In this document: positions 45,124 to 58,500 of the stretch, piece after piece
How positions within the stretch are numbered: the stretch's first letter is position 1
How the letters are laid out: the number at the start of each line of letters is the position of its first letter
Source of the DNA: Pinus tabuliformis
Taxonomy: Eukaryota; Streptophyta; Pinopsida; Pinales; Pinaceae
DNA: 64,000 bases
Direction of reading: 5' to 3'
Assembly: GCA_031772625.1 (NCBI GenBank)
Contig: CM062805.1
Location: 803,115,592 to 803,179,591, forward strand
Translations under genes and position numbers: made by a program
The notes under the pieces: generated by a model
Database searches by the model: none
Seen by the model: the letters and a program-made list of their open reading frames with translations, nothing else
Told to the model about the DNA's origin: nothing

Positions 45124-47880
45124 ATGGCAACAAAGGGAAAATCCCAATCTTCTAGTAGTAAATTAAGGAGTGAAGATAACCCTAAAACATCTGCTACCCT
45201 AGACCTAGATCACATGCCATTAGTAGACCAATATTTCAATATTTTTGACACTGAGTGTGAATTTGACCCTTTCAAATTACATCATTGATTGAAAAAAAGT
45301 TACCTAGACCAGAAAGATGACATTAATATTTTGGAATCCATGGTACCTATGTTTGTCTTCCCATAGACACATTATTTCCCTGATCTAGTCATGTGATGTC
45401 AGGCTAGATACAATCCACTACAAAGAACCATGTGGCCTAGAATGGAGACATTCTGATCTCAATTGCGCCTAAATCCATAAACTAGATGCTGTTGATTCCT
45501 CAAAATGACTCCCTCAGCCATTTTTCTACAGTTTTTCTTATGGACCTATATCATAATCTCACCTTTCCTCAGAGAGCCCAGATCTTTGATATTTTTCTTC
45601 CTGAAGATTCTTAGCTTTCTAAGAAAAATCCCCCTTATCCAGCTTCTATTTTCCCAGAGAAAACCAAACAAATCATTTCCTTAGATTCTTTCCTTTTAGG
45701 GTATCCTTCATACCAGTGTGTAGATGAGCTTATTCTAGGCTTTCTATCTATTTTCTCCAATGAGCATAAGCCAACATTCATGTTCAATTTTAGTCAATTT
45801 CTGGTTGATAAGATGCATGAAAAGATGATGAAGATTACTACAGAAGGAAATTTAATTATGCATCTATATTAGTCTATATGTTTCTTTTTCAGTAGGGAGA
45901 TAAGTTTCCAATAACTTTACACAAGCAAGATTTTTTCAGTAGGGAGATAAGTTTCCAATAACTTTACACAAGCAAGATTTTTTCAGTAGGGAGATAAGTT
46001 TCCAATAACTTTACACAAGCAAGATGATTAGGGCATCAACCAATCAGTGATACGGTGGACTTCATTAGTTAGGAACAACTCAATAGAGTTTAAGTTTGTA
46101 AACTTCATAGATAATTGTTTTCATATAGTTGCAGGGCTCCTTAGCAATCCGAATGAGCCAGGAATCAGTTCAGAGATTAAAATGGCTTTTCATTTGAGTA
46201 AGTAGCCAAATACTGGAGACTAGTATTTATACTTATACAGAGATAAGGGTATATGGATGTGAGTTGGCTCCCTACAATTTGCTTAAATATGTTACAATGA
46301 GGATATATATACGACATATGATCAATATGGATGAAATCCATTTTGTCTCAGGTAAAAGAAAATCAAAATTCAAGATGAAGACTCAAGTGGAGCCATTCAT
46401 TTGTAATACTAGAACAACATGAGATGAGGCAGACTCAATCCTCAAGAAATTCAACTTTCAGCCTAGTTTCACCTTGTCATATGATCCATTCAACATTATT
46501 TCTAATTTAAGGGTGGAATTGAAAACCACACCTTATAATCATACCCCAAGACTAGAGATTGAGAAGTTTATGCATCAAGGCCAGTGGGAGAAAAATACAC
46601 TACGAGAAGTAGAAGAGCAGGTTTTGTCTACAATGACCCTCCACAGTCTAGTACCTCAAGATAAATAGGGAAAAAGGAAAAGAGAAGAAACTTCATCTCC
46701 AGCATGTACATAAATAAGTGGTCAAGAATTAATCATTCAACAGAAAAAGAAGAGGACACATATTAAAGATGTCACCATTCAGAATGAGGAAGAAAAACAA
46801 ACTATTGTTATGACTGGTTTACAGTTTTCCATAGGGTCAGAGGAACACCTCCTTGATACCTCATCCTCCTTGGCCACACAAAATCCTTCAGAAAAATCAC
46901 AGTCAACAGAATTGGGTGAACATGATGGTCCCAATATCTTCAATAAATTTTTGTAGATTAAGCAGAAAAATGAAATACTCAAAGCCAACACCTATGTTGA
47001 ATTTTGGAAGAAGAATTCTACCTCCCAACACAAGTTGTTAACATCATTTGATAGTGAGAAAGGAAGGATGCAAATGGAATTTTTACAGGCTCAAGTACCA
47101 TCTCAAAAAATGCTTGCAGATTATAAGAAGACTATCTTCTCATTTGATGAAAAGCTAATACATCCCATTGATCAAATGGATATGCATATATAGTATGGAG
47201 AAATGATTTTATCCACCATGAAAAATACTGCTATAGAACTGTCAAAGTTAATGACATCTCTCACAAATTTCCAAACACAATTAAAATTGGATAAAAATTC
47301 TTCATTAACAAAGGACACCAAAATCAAAACATTAGAAGATTTTGTAATCAAGTTGGCTTATGATCCCAGTGATGTCAAAGAAGTGGAGTAGATCATCAAG
47401 AAAAAGAATGCAGACATAGCAGCACTCAAGAAATAGTTGAAGTTACCTTCTATAGACAATCCACAAACAAAAGAGATAGAAGAAAGTGAGCAGTATACAA
47501 AATACATGCTCAAATTTATCATTGAGCAAAATATACAGATAAAGGAGATGGAGGAATAGATAGAGAATCTACTTAAGGAAAAACATGAGGTTGCACAATT
47601 GACTATAGATCCAGTGAAGGCCATACAAATTACAATTGCAGGGACAACGACGGGGTATTCGTTATTCATTAATTCCATTGCACGCTTTAGCCCGAAAACA
47701 AAGGGGCTATTCATTCACAGGGGAGTCTACATCAGCACTAGATTATTTGAATAAAGTTGTGCAGGACCTATCTCTTCAGAGACAACAAAATTATCAGCTC
47801 CAACATAAGCTAAAGAATGTAGAAGCGCATAAAAAAAAATGATACCCTCTTGGTCGAACAAATGTAGAAATTGCATCAAC
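45124..47880 (+). pseudogene. Uncharacterised coding sequence G, N-terminal part
   Basis: ATG 45124 (MATKGKSQSSSSKLRSEDN), preceded by TATA-like boxes. The decayed frame reads LDHMPLVDQYFNIFDTECEF, then pieces such as LKKSYLDQKDDINILESMVP, DKFPITLHKQDD and SYDPFNIISNLRVELKTTPY near 46474. An acidic, Gln-rich, mostly coiled-coil region follows (46760-47880: QTQLKLDKNSSLTKDTKIKT, YTKYMLKFIIEQNIQIKEME). It ends at the F insertion in the phrase MQKLHQ. There are many stops and frameshifts. I recognise no enzymatic motif. Its architecture (globular, acidic, coiled coil, globular end) resembles D without clear sequence similarity. Confidence 0.6.
45883..46024 (+). repeat. Three perfect tandem copies of a 47-bp unit inside G
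   Basis: The unit begins CAGTAGGGAGATAAG and runs to the next CAGTAGGG. Copies start at 45890, 45937 and 45984. It duplicates the G segment coding DKFPITLHKQD. As 47 is not a multiple of 3 the frame is lost. Lack of differences between the copies means a recent expansion in an already dead gene. Confidence 0.92.
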
Positions 47881-48804
47881 TGTTGAAAAGTGGCAATAAG
47901 AATATTCCAATTTAGTTTTCCCTTGAATTAAATTGTGAATTAAAATCGAATTTAGTCTTAATAGCTACTTGGAAATAATTAATTAAGTTATTTTGACTTA
48001 ATTAGTTGGAGAAATTCAAGTTAGAAGTATTTCTGAAGTCATGCAAGAGTTATCCATTAAATTAAGGAGATAAGCCTTAAATTAAGGAGATAAGATTGAG
48101 TTATATTTGAGTTGTAATTAGTTAACTTAGTTTACTAAGTTAGGTCCATTTAAATTAGTTCCAAACTGTTTGAGGAACTAATAGAGAGTTAACAGTCAAT
48201 TGATGCATGCATGCACTCAACTAGTGTACTCCAGTTAACTGAAGATTCCCTCATCAATAACGCATGCATGTCTATTCTGAGAAAGATCCATTTAAATTAA
48301 ATGTCAAGGACAGTGTACTATTAGTTGCATGTGTTTTCTTATAAAGAAAACTCGTGCATGCAGTCAAGGAATCATTCCTTGAGGATTTCGTAGTTTTGAT
48401 AGTGTGTGAGATCAGAGTGTTCCTCTTCGTTGAATGTCAGTCATCCCCGAGGAAAAGTGCAAGGAAATAGGAGCTTGGAGGGTAGAGAGGAAGGTTGGAG
48501 AGAAGCCTATATTGCCTATGAGAATTTGTGAGGATTTTACTGAGAGCTGGATAACTGTGAGAGCTAAGGCTTTGTGTAATTCCTATGTATTTCCACCTTT
48601 TATGATAATACAGATAGTGGGGTTTTTAGCTGAGGCTTTCCCCAAAGTATTTTCATGTGTATTGTGCGATTTATTCTTCTTCTTCTAGTTATATTATTCA
48701 ACTCGATCTTTAAGCTTCCACAAATTGATAGTATAAGTAGGTTATATTATTCTTCTTTGATTTATATTGCATTATCGGGTTAACCTACATCAAAATTTTC
48801 TACA
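47881..48804 (+). repeat. 5' LTR of F
   Basis: 924 bp, TGTTGAAAAG to TTTTCTACA. A TATA box TTATAAAG lies at 48339-48346. It contains two adjacent copies of TTAAATTAAGGAGATAAG near 48056-48093, also present in the 3' LTR. Confidence 0.9.
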
Positions 48805-48934
48805 TGGTACCAGAGCGAGGATTGTAGAAATTTTCTACAGGGAATCAAAGCTGTGAACGGTCTACTGAGAAGAGAATTCAAATTTTGAAGTTTGGGGTTG
48901 AAGGTGCAAATCGAATTCATATCATACTTCAAGG

Positions 48935-49715
48935 TTGGCCAATGGAATTCTATGCTTGAGACTCGACTATGCCTTGGAAGGTAGCTCGAATTACATAGGA
49001 TGGAAAGATAGAATGGAGGCTGTATTAGAAGACAATGGCTTCAAGGAATTCATTGATCAAGAAATCGAAAAGCCATCTTCAACTAATGCACAAGAGTTGG
49101 CTGAGTGGAAGAAGTGTGTGGCAAAGGCAAGACAGATCATCCTCGAGGGAGTTCAAGACCATATTGTCTCGAGTCTCCATGGGAAGGATACTCTATTTTC
49201 AATGTGGAAGACATTGAAGGACCTCTACCAGAATAGTAGTGACTAGGGGAAATTGGAACTGAAGGATAAGCTTTGAAGAATCAAGATGGAGAAGGGCGAT
49301 ACTATTTCCACATATCTAAACAAGCTCACCACCTGTAGAGATGAGCTTGGCAGTGTGGGAATAACTACTGCTGATGAAGATATTGTGAGCCTCACTCTCC
49401 TTGGCCTTCCAAAGAGTTGGAATAGCTACCAGGACTCTGTGAATGAAAGGGAGAAACTGCTGGATTAAGAATGACTGTGGTCAGATCTCATGCAGGAGGA
49501 GATCAAGAGGAGCACATGAGATTGTTCTTCATCCAAGGATGATGATGAAGAAAATTTGGCCTTAGAAAGTAAGGCAAGGAAAGGGGATGGGAAGGCTTCC
49601 CATTCCAAATCAAATTCTTCTCATGGAGGGAAGAAAGGTGACAAGTCTAAAGTGACATGCTTTAATTGTCATGAGATGGGACATTATGCAACTAATTTCC
49701 CATCGAAGAAGGAAA
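48935..49715 (+). pseudogene. gag of copia element F
   Basis: The frame opens at TTG 48935 (ANGILCLRLDYALEGSSNYI); no ATG is present at the expected start. The copia gag domain follows (GWKDRMEAVLEDNGFKEFI, WKKCVAKARQIILEGVQDHI, LFSMWKTLKDLYQNSS, then after stops GDTISTYLNKLTTCRDELG and GLPKSWNSYQDSVN). The zinc knuckle CFNCHEMGHYATNF (about 49659) has Phe in place of the last Cys. H begins right after NFPSKKE at 49716. Stops lie at 49244, 49274, 49466, 49472 and elsewhere. It would form the particle shell. Confidence 0.85.
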
Positions 49716-49996
49716 TGTTATGAATAAATATATAGAAAATAATGTAAAATAAAGTAAATGATAATAACCATAAATATTAATAGTTAATTAGTAATTAGGT
49801 TGAAGAGACATGTCTAAATGAGACATGACTCTCCATGAAGAGATACTTGCTTGATATATAAGCAAGCCTCTCATTCTCATTGTAAATCATTCATTCTTAT
49901 TCACACATTTAATATAATATTTGTATCCTCATGGGTATCTTTATATTCCAAGCATTTTGGAGTAATTAATTTGTAGAAGGAACTTTATTCGCTTCA
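49716..49996 (+). repeat. H LTR 1
   Basis: 281 bp. TATATAAG lies at 49855-49862. Left flank ends in F gag (aagaaggaaa). Confidence 0.9.
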
Positions 49997-51336
<1,340 letters not shown>

Positions 51337-51348
51337 TGATATCCACCC

Positions 51349-51590
51349 AAAACCAAGGAAAGAGTTTGGGTGGATATTAATCATTTCATAACTAAGGTTT
51401 GACCATCCATTTAAATTATTTTGAACAAGAAGAGTTAATTGATAGGTGCCAAACAATAATTGAACAAGTTAGAACAAAACTGGGACAAAAGCCTGCTGAG
51501 GTTATATGTATGATCAAAGTGTTGAACTCAAATACTAGAGTAGAGTTGGAGTAGATTTAGATTGTTGATAGGACAGAGACAATCCTAGAG
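51349..51590 (+). pseudogene. Fragment of coding sequence G captured in H unit one
   Basis: 242 bp matching 57037-57278 base for base in length, with scattered substitutions, in the same orientation. It starts AAAACCAAGGAAAGAG and ends AATCCTAGAG, directly before the H polypurine tract. It corresponds to the coiled-coil part of G. It replaces the H ORF region. Confidence 0.9.
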
Positions 51591-51603
51591 AGGAATAAGG
51601 CAA

Positions 51604-51885
51604 TGTTATGAATAAATATATAGGAAATAATGTAAAATAAAGTAAATGATAATAACCATAAGTAATTAATAGTTAACTAGTAATTAGGCTGAAGAGTCAT
51701 GTCTAAATGAGACATGACTCTCCATGAAGAGACACTTGCTTGATATATAAGCATGCCTCTCGTTCTCATTGTAAATCATTCATTCTTATTCACACATTTA
51801 ATATAATATTTGTATCCTCATGGATATCTTTATATTCCAAGTATTTTGGAGTAATTAATTTTTAGAAGGAACTTTGTTCGCTTCA
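51604..51885 (+). repeat. H LTR 2 (shared)
   Basis: 282 bp. Acts as 3' LTR of unit one and 5' LTR of unit two. A perfect 11-bp inverted repeat (51694-51704 with 51710-51720, 5-nt loop) lies upstream of the TATA box. Confidence 0.9.
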
Positions 51886-53433
51886 TTGGTATCAAAGTAG
51901 ACGGCCCTTTGGCCGCTTCACTACTGCACAAAGCGCGTTCTCTGGTCACTGTCCCTTGGCCATAAATCGCCATCAACCTTGTTGCTGTCATAATTGAAGC
52001 ATTTCGCTACACATTGGGAGATTCTCCATTTTTTCTAGGCCTTTGGCCATTAAAAAAAAATAAAAAAAGTGGGTGCTACAGCTGCTTGATGGGCTCCCCC
52101 AACCAGTGGTACTATCACCGCCAACCACCAACCCCACCACAAGCCTCCCCACTAAGCCACTGATTACGGTCATGCAGTCGTCATCCCCAACGCATTCTTC
52201 CATCGCCGCTAGTCGAATGCCACAAAGGTGCTACCCTTCATAACACAGTCAGTCAATTCCACAACCATTGCTATTCGATTTCTCCACAAACCGTTCAATC
52301 CATACTACCATCATTCCCGAGAGTTTTTGTTGACCACAATTGTACTACGAAATTTTCCAGAAAAAAAATTAAAACAAAAAAAAAGAATTAAAACACAACC
52401 ACCAATGCTCTGACCATCGCTGTGACCCTGTCTATTGTCCCTTGCATCTGCATATCTTTCAGCCACTGTAGCCATTTTTCATAGCCACATCCGCAAGAAA
52501 CATAGAATTAATCGTTGCCGAGAAGATAACACACAACTGCCATTCAATTTGTTCTCTTCAACCACAACCATCCGCATTGTCGTCTGACCATCCTCTCCAA
52601 CCGCAACCATCCACACCATTTCCCCCCATTTCTGCGTAGAAATCCTAAACCTTTGTCAACCAATAGCTGTCAGGACTCTACCCATCAAACATCCAAACAA
52701 CATTGAGACCATGAGATTGACACAGATTCTCCAATTGCCATCTTTGTCTTGCACTATCTGTTCGACCTGCTTCCAAATAGAACTGTCTCGTACACCATTG
52801 CCAAAACAATTCTTACACCATTGCGAAAAGTCACCTCCAAATCAAAAGGACGCTGCTCTTTGTGAAGTCAAATATTTAAATTAGGAAAAAAAAGTATATA
52901 TGAGAAGCTCTAGATTTATTAAGTAGAATGGTTTTAATTATAAAAACCTTATAAAGTTTTATAGTTTATCAAAATATATATAATCATATATAGTGATTAA
53001 AAAGGACATACAACAGTGCCAAAGACCATACATCGACTAGTTTCTAGGACCATCGCATTTCTTCATACCATCGCATCCGTACGATGTTGATATTAATCCA
53101 CAAATTAATCCTTTTAATTAACAATTCCACATATTACAATTCAAGTCAATCCGGAAAAAGTTAAAGGAAGAATTAAATTAAAGTGTTTAAAGGTTGACCT
53201 TAGGCATTCAAAAATAAAATAAAATTACTTGACATATATATCAAGGTTATATAAGGTGGGGTGTTAAAAAGTGGAAGGAAGTTGCATATGAAGTGAAGGA
53301 ACTTCATATCTATTAATATATATACAATATCATTAAAAATATTACACTACATAAAGTGTAATAGATTAAGGGAAGTATCAAGGTATTTAATTAAAAAAAA
53401 TTAAAAGAAAATAAAAAAAGAAAAAGGGTTTTG

Positions 53434-53478
<45 letters not shown>

Positions 53479-53598
53479 GAAATTAGTAGAGTCAAGGCTA
53501 TTTAAAAGAAGAGAATATTTGGAAAAATGTATATAGAAAAAAGGTATTTATTGAAAAAAAAGGTGATTTAAAAAGTATTTAAAATTCAAGAAGCAAAA
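51886..53598 (+). other. PBS and leader of H unit two
   Basis: PBS-like TTGGTATCAAAGTAG at 51886. The leader matches that of unit one to 53233, then unique A-rich sequence with a (TA)n tract (about 53436-53474) leads to ATG 53599. Confidence 0.75.
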
Positions 53599-54561
53599 AT
53601 GGAGTCTAATACAAAAAAGAAGGCCATAAGATTCCTAGAAACTTTACCCAGAGACGGTAAAGTGATATTTAACATTGAAGGAAATTTAGCAGGAAAATAT
53701 GTTATTATTTCTATTTCTCCGGTAGAAGATGCAAATTATATAACACCTAAAATCGCAAACCAACTAGTGATCCCAGAGTCAAATATAACTGAAAAATTAG
53801 ACTTTTTTCACAATAAAAAATATGACATAGTCAATTTCTAGTTAAACATTGAAGATTATACATTTGTATCGCAATTCTCAGTTCAAACCCTATGGAACAA
53901 TCAAGGCGACATTATTTTGGGATCACCCTAGATGGAAACAGTTGGACCTGTCATCTTAAATACAAAAAAAATGTTTTTGACATTTTCCCACAAGAAGAAG
54001 AAAATAACACTCCAAGATGTTATACTGAAACCAAATTCAGTAATGCCAGAATATATATCATATATTTCAAAAGTAATTTCTCAAGAAGGTAAAAAAGTAT
54101 TACAAAATATGCAAAATGAAATTGATAAAATCATTATTGACAAAAATGAAGAAGTTTCTCGACTTAAAAGCCATAGTGAAAAATTACTAACGCAAATTAA
54201 GAAACTTAAGAAGGATAATAAGTCATTAGAAAACAAGGTACAACAACTTATCAAGAATGAAGCATCAAATGTAGGAATTCAAGTTGATGACAAAATAACA
54301 GATACCGATCCAGTGAATATCACAACTCAAGAAGAAGACAAATTAGTTGAAGAAACGACACACTTAGATGTTGCAGTTCAAACAATGAACATCACAAGTG
54401 AATGTTCCACAACCAACTCAACAACATCTTCGTTAGAAGAAAATATAACAATTGCCACATGCCTGATAAGAGAAAGTCAAACCAAAAAAGTACCCTATCA
54501 GCATCTGAATCATGAGAGTAGACAACTCAACCATACTACGTATCAGGACCATTCAGACTAG
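53599..54561 (+). pseudogene. Retropepsin-like plus coiled-coil ORF of H unit two
   Basis: ATG 53599. One frame of 320 codons with a single internal stop (TAG at 53839). Residues 1-80 (RFLETLPRDGKVIFNIEGNL, then NYITPKIANQLVIPES) and 95-135 (GDIILGSPWMETVGPVILNT, KMFLTFSHKKKKITLQDV) match the halves of a retroviral-type aspartic protease: the ILG-PW flap-to-core motif and the N-[YF]-I-x-PK segment. The catalytic D-[ST]-G is absent (SPVEDANYI in its place). Residues 165-220 form a Lys/Glu coiled coil (RLKSHSEKLLTQIKKLKKDN), then a Thr/Ser-rich acidic tail. No RT or integrase. Origin from a gypsy-type gag-pol is inferred. Confidence 0.7.
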
Positions 54562-54847
54562 AAACAACAAACTGATGTACCAGAGAAGAGTGATGTAACC
54601 TCAATCCAGTCTTATGCTAACAAGTCGACACAAAATTCCAGTGATCACAATACTACATAGAAGATTAATCTAGGATGGTCTAATCCCTTCTCAGTGTGAC
54701 AATTTTGTTTGTCACTTAGAATATCATATCAACTTGTATCGACAAAGATATTTGTTTCGAGAGAGAAACACATTCGAAGCCGAAAAAGAAATCAAGCCTT
54801 TTTCATTAACAAGCTTTGAGGACAAAGTGTTTTGAGGAAGAAGGCAA
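54562..54847 (+). other. 3' untranslated region and polypurine tract of H
   Basis: Non-coding, ending GAGGAAGAAGGCAA (54834-54847) before LTR 3. Confidence 0.75.
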
Positions 54848-55129
54848 TGTTATGAATAAATATATAGGAAATAATGTAAAATAAAGTAAATGATAATAAC
54901 CATAAATAATTAATAGTTAATTAGTAATTAGGCTGAAGAGTCATGTCTAAATGAGACATGACCCTCCATGAAGAGACACTTGCTTGATATATAAGCAAGC
55001 CTCTTGTTCTCATTGTAAATCATTCACTCTTATTCACACATTTAATATAATATTTGTATCCTCATGGATATATTCATATTCCATGTCTTTTGGAGTAATT
55101 AATTTGTAGAAGGAGCTTTATTTGCTTCA
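54848..55129 (+). repeat. H LTR 3
   Basis: 282 bp, preceded by the polypurine tract at 54834-54847. Its right flank is F integrase coding sequence. Confidence 0.9.
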
Positions 55130-56062
55130 CATGACCAAGGCCTACCACTTCACTTGTGGGTTGAGGCATGCAACACAGTGGTCTATTTGCAGAATAGAAG
55201 CCCACATTGCATACTTGGGATGAAGACACCAGAGGAAGCTTTCTCCGGTAAGAGACCAGATGTGGGTCACTTTAGGATCTTTGGCTCATTGTTATATTTC
55301 CATGTGACAAAGGATGCACGGAAGAAGCTTGAGCCGACAGTAGAGTTGGGGATACTTGTGGGGTACAATGATACACCTCACAACTATCAGCTGAACTTTC
55401 CTACCAGTCGGAGGACGGTGATTCACAGAGATCTCAAGTTTGATGAGTAGAAGGCCATGCAAGTTTCCCTTGAGAGGGAGCTCTAACTATAGGTTGTGGA
55501 GAAACTATTGGTTCCTAAGGAGGAGGAGCCTTAGACTGATGCGGAACAGTCACATGCAGTGGTTCCAAGAGTGGAGACATCCACTCAAGCAGAGTCTTCC
55601 AGAGATGGATGGAAGTGCATAAGATCAGCTGATAGATTGTTCAAGGATGCGAGAGAGAATGTGGGAGAACCATCTTCTCAATGCAGACAAAGGAGGTCAC
55701 CTGAAAGGTACATTGGATACATGGCCCTTGCTGGGGAATGTGTTGAGGTAGAGCCATATTCCTTTGAGGAAGTAGTGGAGCAGCTGATTTGGTTTGATGC
55801 TATGGTGGAGAAGTATGACTCCATAGTTTGTAACAATGTTTGGGACGTGGTTCTGAGACCAGAGAACAAGTCAGTTGTGAGTTCCTGTTGGCTTTACAAT
55901 GTAAAGAAAGCTGCTAATGATGGGAGGATCATGTTCATGCAATATATTTCGACAAAGGAGAAAGATGCTGACATTTTGACAAAGGCATTGTCAAAGTGTA
56001 AATTCGAGTTCCATATAGACAGGATCGGGGTGGCAGACAATCCCTTTCTTGTTGAGAGGGAG
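55130..56062 (+). pseudogene. Integrase C-terminus and RT/RNase H remnants of F
   Basis: Begins mid-integrase right after the H LTR (DQGLPLHLWVEACNTVVYLQ, RSPHCILGMKTPEEAFSGKR, RIFGSLLYFHV, GILVGYNDTPHNYQ). The linker follows after a stop and frame change (RRSPERYIGYMALAGECVEV). RT starts with VVSSCWLYNVKKAANDGRI at about 55873 and jumps directly to QYISTKEKDADILTKALSKC (55941 onward), the end of RNase H. The RT core has thus been deleted. It ends with NPFLVEREC just before the 3' LTR. Confidence 0.85.
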
Positions 56063-56975
56063 TGTTGAAATGTGGCAACAAGAATATTCCAATTTAATTT
56101 GTCCTTGAATTAAATTGTGAATTAAATTGAATTTAGTCTTAACAACTACTTGGAAATAATTAATTAAGTTATTTGACTTAATTAGTTGGAGAAATTCAAG
56201 TTAGAAGTCTTTCTAAAGTCATGTAAGAGTTATCCCTTAAATTAAGGAGATATGCCTTAAATTAAGGAGATAATATTGAGTTATATTTGAGTTGTAATTA
56301 GTTAACTCAGTGTACTGAGTTAAGTCCAGTTAAATTAGTCCCAAACTGTTTGAGGAACTAATAGAGAGTTAATAGTCAGTTGATGCATGCATGCACTCAA
56401 CTAGTGTACTCCAGTTAATTGAAGATTCCCTCATCAGTAACTCATGCATGTCTATTCTGAGAAATACCTAGTTAAGTTAAATGTCAAGGATAGTGTACTA
56501 TCAATTGCATGTGTTTTCTTATAAAGAAATGTCATGCATGTAGTCAAGGAATCATTCCTTGAGGATTTCACGGTTCTGACAGTGTGTGAGATCAGAGTGT
56601 TCCACTTGGTTGAAAGTGAATCTCCCAGAGGAACAGTGCAAGGAAATAGGAGCTTGGAGGGCAGAGAGGAAGGCTAGAGAGAACCCTGGATTGCCTATGA
56701 GCATCTATGAGGATTCTACTGAGATTTGGCTAGCTGTGAGATCTAAGGCTTTATATAATTCCTATGTATTTCAACCTTGTATGATAATACAGATAGTGGG
56801 GTTTTTAGCTGAGGCTTTCCCCAAAGTATTTTCATGTGTATTGTGCGATTGATTCTTCTTCTTCTGGTTATATTGTTCAGCTCAATGTTTAAGCTTCCAC
56901 AAATTGATAGTAAAAGTAGGTTATAGTATTCGTCTTTGATTTATATTTAATTATTGGGTTAACCTACATCATACA
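56063..56975 (+). repeat. 3' LTR of F
   Basis: 913 bp. It has an 8-bp deletion (AAATTTTC) just before the terminal TACA compared with the 5' LTR. ORF-like stretches at 48434-48688 and 56586-56852 are the same LTR segment, not genes. Confidence 0.88.
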
Positions 56976-57695
56976 TCAACTTGTGAAGAAGATTGATCAA
57001 TTAGAAAATCAGTCACTAATGGATCAAACCTTGGCCAAAACCAAGGAAAGAGTTTGGGTGGATATCAATCATTCCATAACTGAGGTTTGACCATCCATTC
57101 AAATTATTTTGAACAATAAGAGTTAATTGATAGGTGCTTGACACTAATTGAACAAGTTAGAACAAAACTGGGACAAAAGCTAGCTGAGGTTACCTCTATA
57201 ATCAAAGTGTTGAACTCAAATACTAGTGTAGAGTTGGAGCAGATTTAGATTGTTGATAGGACAAAGAAAATCCTAGAGATCAAGAAGGTATTGTCAAAAG
57301 GGAACTTAATGACTCAGTTGGAGACTAAGTGTCAAGCTCTGGAAAACATTGTCCAGAAATTTCATACTAAATTCAATTTGTTGAATCAAAGAGGATTGCC
57401 ATGGCTAGTAGCACCCAATAACATATTAATTAACTTCGATGATTACTGTGAGAAGATTTACACTACTGGAACATATACAACCAAGTTTGCAGGTATTAAG
57501 GGACATATCATAGGTAAATCATTCATTGAATCCTTGGAGTTTGATTTAACTATCCAACATGAAATCAAGCACATTTTCATTAACATGCCATGTTTCAAAA
57601 AATATATTGAAGTAGATGAAGTTTATAGAAAGCTAATAAATCTTTATATACCAAATGATGAAAGGTGGGATGAGTTATGTGATACTATCAAGTAA
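56976..57695 (+). pseudogene. C-terminal part of coding sequence G
   Basis: Resumes after F with target copy TCAAC: QLVKKIDQLENQSLMDQTLA, TKERVWVDINHSITEV, then after a frame change LIEQVRTKLGQKLAEVTSII (coiled coil) and the open frame 57291-57695. This last frame has a globular end (MSKGNLMTQLETKCQALENI, RGLPWLVAPNNILINFDDY, FINMPCFKKYIEVDEVYRKL) and stop at 57693. No family recognised. Confidence 0.6.
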
Positions 57696-58500
57696 AATTT
57701 TTTATCTCCAGTAGACAGACAACAAGAAAGCACTTTGGGGCCAATTCATCAACAATTTCCTTGAAGATAGTACCAGCAACTTCAACAGTTTAAGCATTCC
57801 TACATTTTTGTACTATTTTTGTAATCAGTTTGATGTTTCTAGAATCCAATTTTTTGTATAAATAAGTAGTAATTTGATGTATTAAAGGTTGAACCCTTGG
57901 ATGATTTTTCTAAACACAGAATTGTATTAGACTGGAATTGCTTCACATTAATGAAAGGATTATGGATTTACTTAAAATAGCTTGTCACTTTGTGAGTTTG
58001 TCTTATGTTTTCACTTCATTTTGTTACTCTACACGTATTTATGTTTTTATGAAGAAAATTGGGTAAGAGAATATTGAATATCAATCTTCTTAAACCCCCT
58101 CTAAAGTTATAATCTATTTTAGAGATTATTGTATTGGACTATTTGTATTTATAATCTCCTCTACATTTATAAATTTCCAACCATCTTCGTAAGATTAAAT
58201 ACATTTCGTTGGGTTGTAAACATTATTTACTTACATGATTTATCATGATTAAATACAAATTCAATCTGAATATTTAGGAAATCATACTCTCTTACATTTC
58301 TTCCTTTCAACACACTTTTAAATCAAATTATTAGTCATAGGTAAACAACTAGACCTTTCTTAATATTTAGTATTAATAGGGTTTAAACACCTACCTTAAT
58401 CTACTCATAACATTGGTCATCCAAAAACTTTTAAAACAACAAAACATTTTAGATGCTCTGGCATAATTAATTAACCTACAATTATCTCAGAGGACAACAT
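57696..58500. other. A+T-rich spacer after G
   Basis: Nothing recognised. It may contain the 3' untranslated region of G. Confidence 0.5.

Noticed and set aside
48434-48688. ORF 84 codons, repeated at 56586-56852
   Set aside because: Both lie in the F LTRs at the same LTR position, so they are repeats of non-coding LTR sequence.
53599-54561. Endogenous pararetrovirus (caulimovirid-like) origin of H
   Set aside because: H has LTRs, PBS and polypurine tract and shows no coat, movement or RT motif.
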